From Deinococcus sp. (lineage in GTDB: Bacteria > Deinococcota > Deinococci > Deinococcales > Deinococcaceae), in the NCBI GenBank assembly GCA_018260275.1, contig JAGLBK010000059.1, positions 1 to 13,344 of the forward strand: a stretch of DNA of 13,344 nucleotides, in the 5' to 3' direction. Position 1 is the first letter of the stretch. Every line of letters begins with the position of its first letter. Position numbers and translations under genes: made by a program. The notes under the pieces are model-generated. The model was not told the DNA's origin. It worked only from the letters and a program-made list of their open reading frames with translations, and ran no database searches. Shown here one piece after another: positions 12,610 through 13,344 of the stretch.

Positions 12610-13344
12610 TTAGCCCTGCTTGCGGTGTTTGAGCATGTCGGCCTTATGCACGACCTTGTGGCGCGGGCGGCCTTTTTCCTGGCCCTGTGCCAGTTCGTGG
12701 GCGTCGAGGGTCTGCCAGTCGCTGAAGGTAAAGACCTCGACGTTCTTGCCCACCAGCAGCGTGTCTACCTCGCTCGCCGCAGCTTTGGCCGCCCTAGGAA
12801 GCGCTCCCGCTTTAGCATCGGCCAGCAGCAGGGCCACCGTATCGGTCGCGTCCTTGCGGTTCGTGCCGACCACGCCGCTGGGGCCGCGTTTGATCCAGCC
12901 CGCCGTGTACTCGCCGGGGCGGCCCGTGACGCGGCCTTCCTCGTTGGGAATCACGCCGCGCCCCGCGTCAAAGGGCACGCCGGGCAGCGCCACGCCCTTG
13001 TAGCCCACCGAGCGCAGCACCAGTTGCACTGGCAGCACCTCGTATTCCCCGGTGCCGACCGCGTTGCCCTGCTCGTCCAGGCGGTTGCGCTCGACCTTCA
13101 GGCCGCCGACATGGCCCTCGCCGTCGTCCAGAATCTCGACGGGCGAGACCAGAAAACGCAGATGCACGCGCCGGTCCTTGCCTTCGGGGGTCCGCACGGC
13201 AAAGTCGCGCAGCACCTCAATGTTTTTCTTGACCACGTTGTCGGTAATGGCGGCTTCGTCGGCCTCGGTGAGCTGCACCTCGGCGGGCTTGACGATGGGG
13301 TCGGCGGCGCTCAATTCGCCGAATTCACGCAGTTCCTTGGTCGT
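12610..13344 (-). CDS. FprA-type ferredoxin/adrenodoxin-NADP+ reductase (C-terminal part)
   Basis: This is the last 244 residues of an FAD- and NADP-dependent reductase that passes electrons between NADPH and ferredoxin. The frame is open through the right edge, and its first residues (TKELREFGELSAAD) continue a family-typical segment, so the apparent TTG start at 13314 is not real. The family C-terminal signature TAGWIKRGPSGVVGTNRKDATDTVALLLAD is clear, as is the preceding LVLRSVGYKGVALPGVPFD, which is part of the FAD/NADP-binding core. The C-terminus (VEVFTFSDWQTLDAHELAQGQEKGRPRHKVV) is also usual for FprA-like proteins. The N-terminal FAD-binding motif lies outside the window. Confidence 0.85.
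   Translation of the reverse strand, partial: TTKELREFGELSAADPIVKPAEVQLTEADEAAITDNVVKKNIEVLRDFAVRTPEGKDRRVHLRFLVSPVEILDDGEGHVGGLKVERNRLDEQGNAVGTGEYEVLPVQLVLRSVGYKGVALPGVPFDAGRGVIPNEEGRVTGRPGEYTAGWIKRGPSGVVGTNRKDATDTVALLLADAKAGALPRAAKAAASEVDTLLVGKNVEVFTFSDWQTLDAHELAQGQEKGRPRHKVVHKADMLKHRKQG

Noticed and set aside
12610..13314. TTG 13314 as the start of the reductase gene
   Set aside because: The frame stays open to the window edge and the residues before it (TTKELREFGE) continue the family sequence, so the gene is truncated by the window.
1..13344. CRISPR arrays, tRNA or rRNA genes, and the palindromic radiation/desiccation response motif
   Set aside because: I looked on both strands and found no regularly spaced repeat array, no tRNA-like cloverleaf or rRNA sequence, and no convincing match to the response motif.

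Overview
The window looks like a chromosomal segment of a Deinococcus species. The evidence is the high-GC coding sequence, a nurA-herA pair of the bacterial Deinococcus-Thermus type, a DinB/YfiT-type protein (a family expanded in Deinococcus), and many genes with a TANNNT -10 box only 6-9 nt upstream of the start codon, as expected for the leaderless mRNAs common in this genus. Assignments rest on reading motifs in translated frames; no database search was possible.

Layout. The left edge (1-73) looks like the right end of an insertion sequence, with the last codons of a probable transposase. A small unrecognised gene (134-559) follows, then a four-gene run in which each gene overlaps or nearly touches the next: nurA (622-1668), herA (1665-3524), a barstar-like RNase-inhibitor homologue (3521-3838, about 52% GC) and a small P-loop kinase (3841-4374). 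A four-helix membrane protein (4384-4995) follows and may have its own leaderless promoter. On the minus strand lies a secreted LysM-NlpC/P60 cell-wall hydrolase (5068-5808) with a clear intrinsic terminator. After a 319-nt gap come an unrecognised helical gene (6128-6544) and a family 4 uracil-DNA glycosylase (6586-7245). Two minus-strand genes follow: an SDR oxidoreductase (7316-8203) and a YchJ-type SEC-C protein (8419-8802).

The divergent gap 8803-9035 holds a 179-bp MITE-like element with terminal inverted repeats, flanking TA, a 14-bp hairpin and a 39/40-bp tandem repeat. To its right on the plus strand are a SpoU/TrmH-family RNA methyltransferase (9036-9818), an unrecognised 395-residue helical protein (9884-11071), a DinB-type protein (11086-11520), a short inorganic pyrophosphatase (11504-11854) and a second SDR (11864-12553). 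The right edge cuts a minus-strand FprA-type ferredoxin/adrenodoxin-NADP reductase (12610-13344).

How it works together. NurA and HerA form the known nuclease-translocase machine for DNA-end processing, and the UDG is a base-excision-repair enzyme, so DNA maintenance is the clearest theme. The most unusual points are the translationally coupled barstar-like gene behind herA, the three phased repeats upstream of nurA, the MITE-like element between divergent genes, and two places where a TAG stop codon doubles as the first half of the next gene's -10 box.
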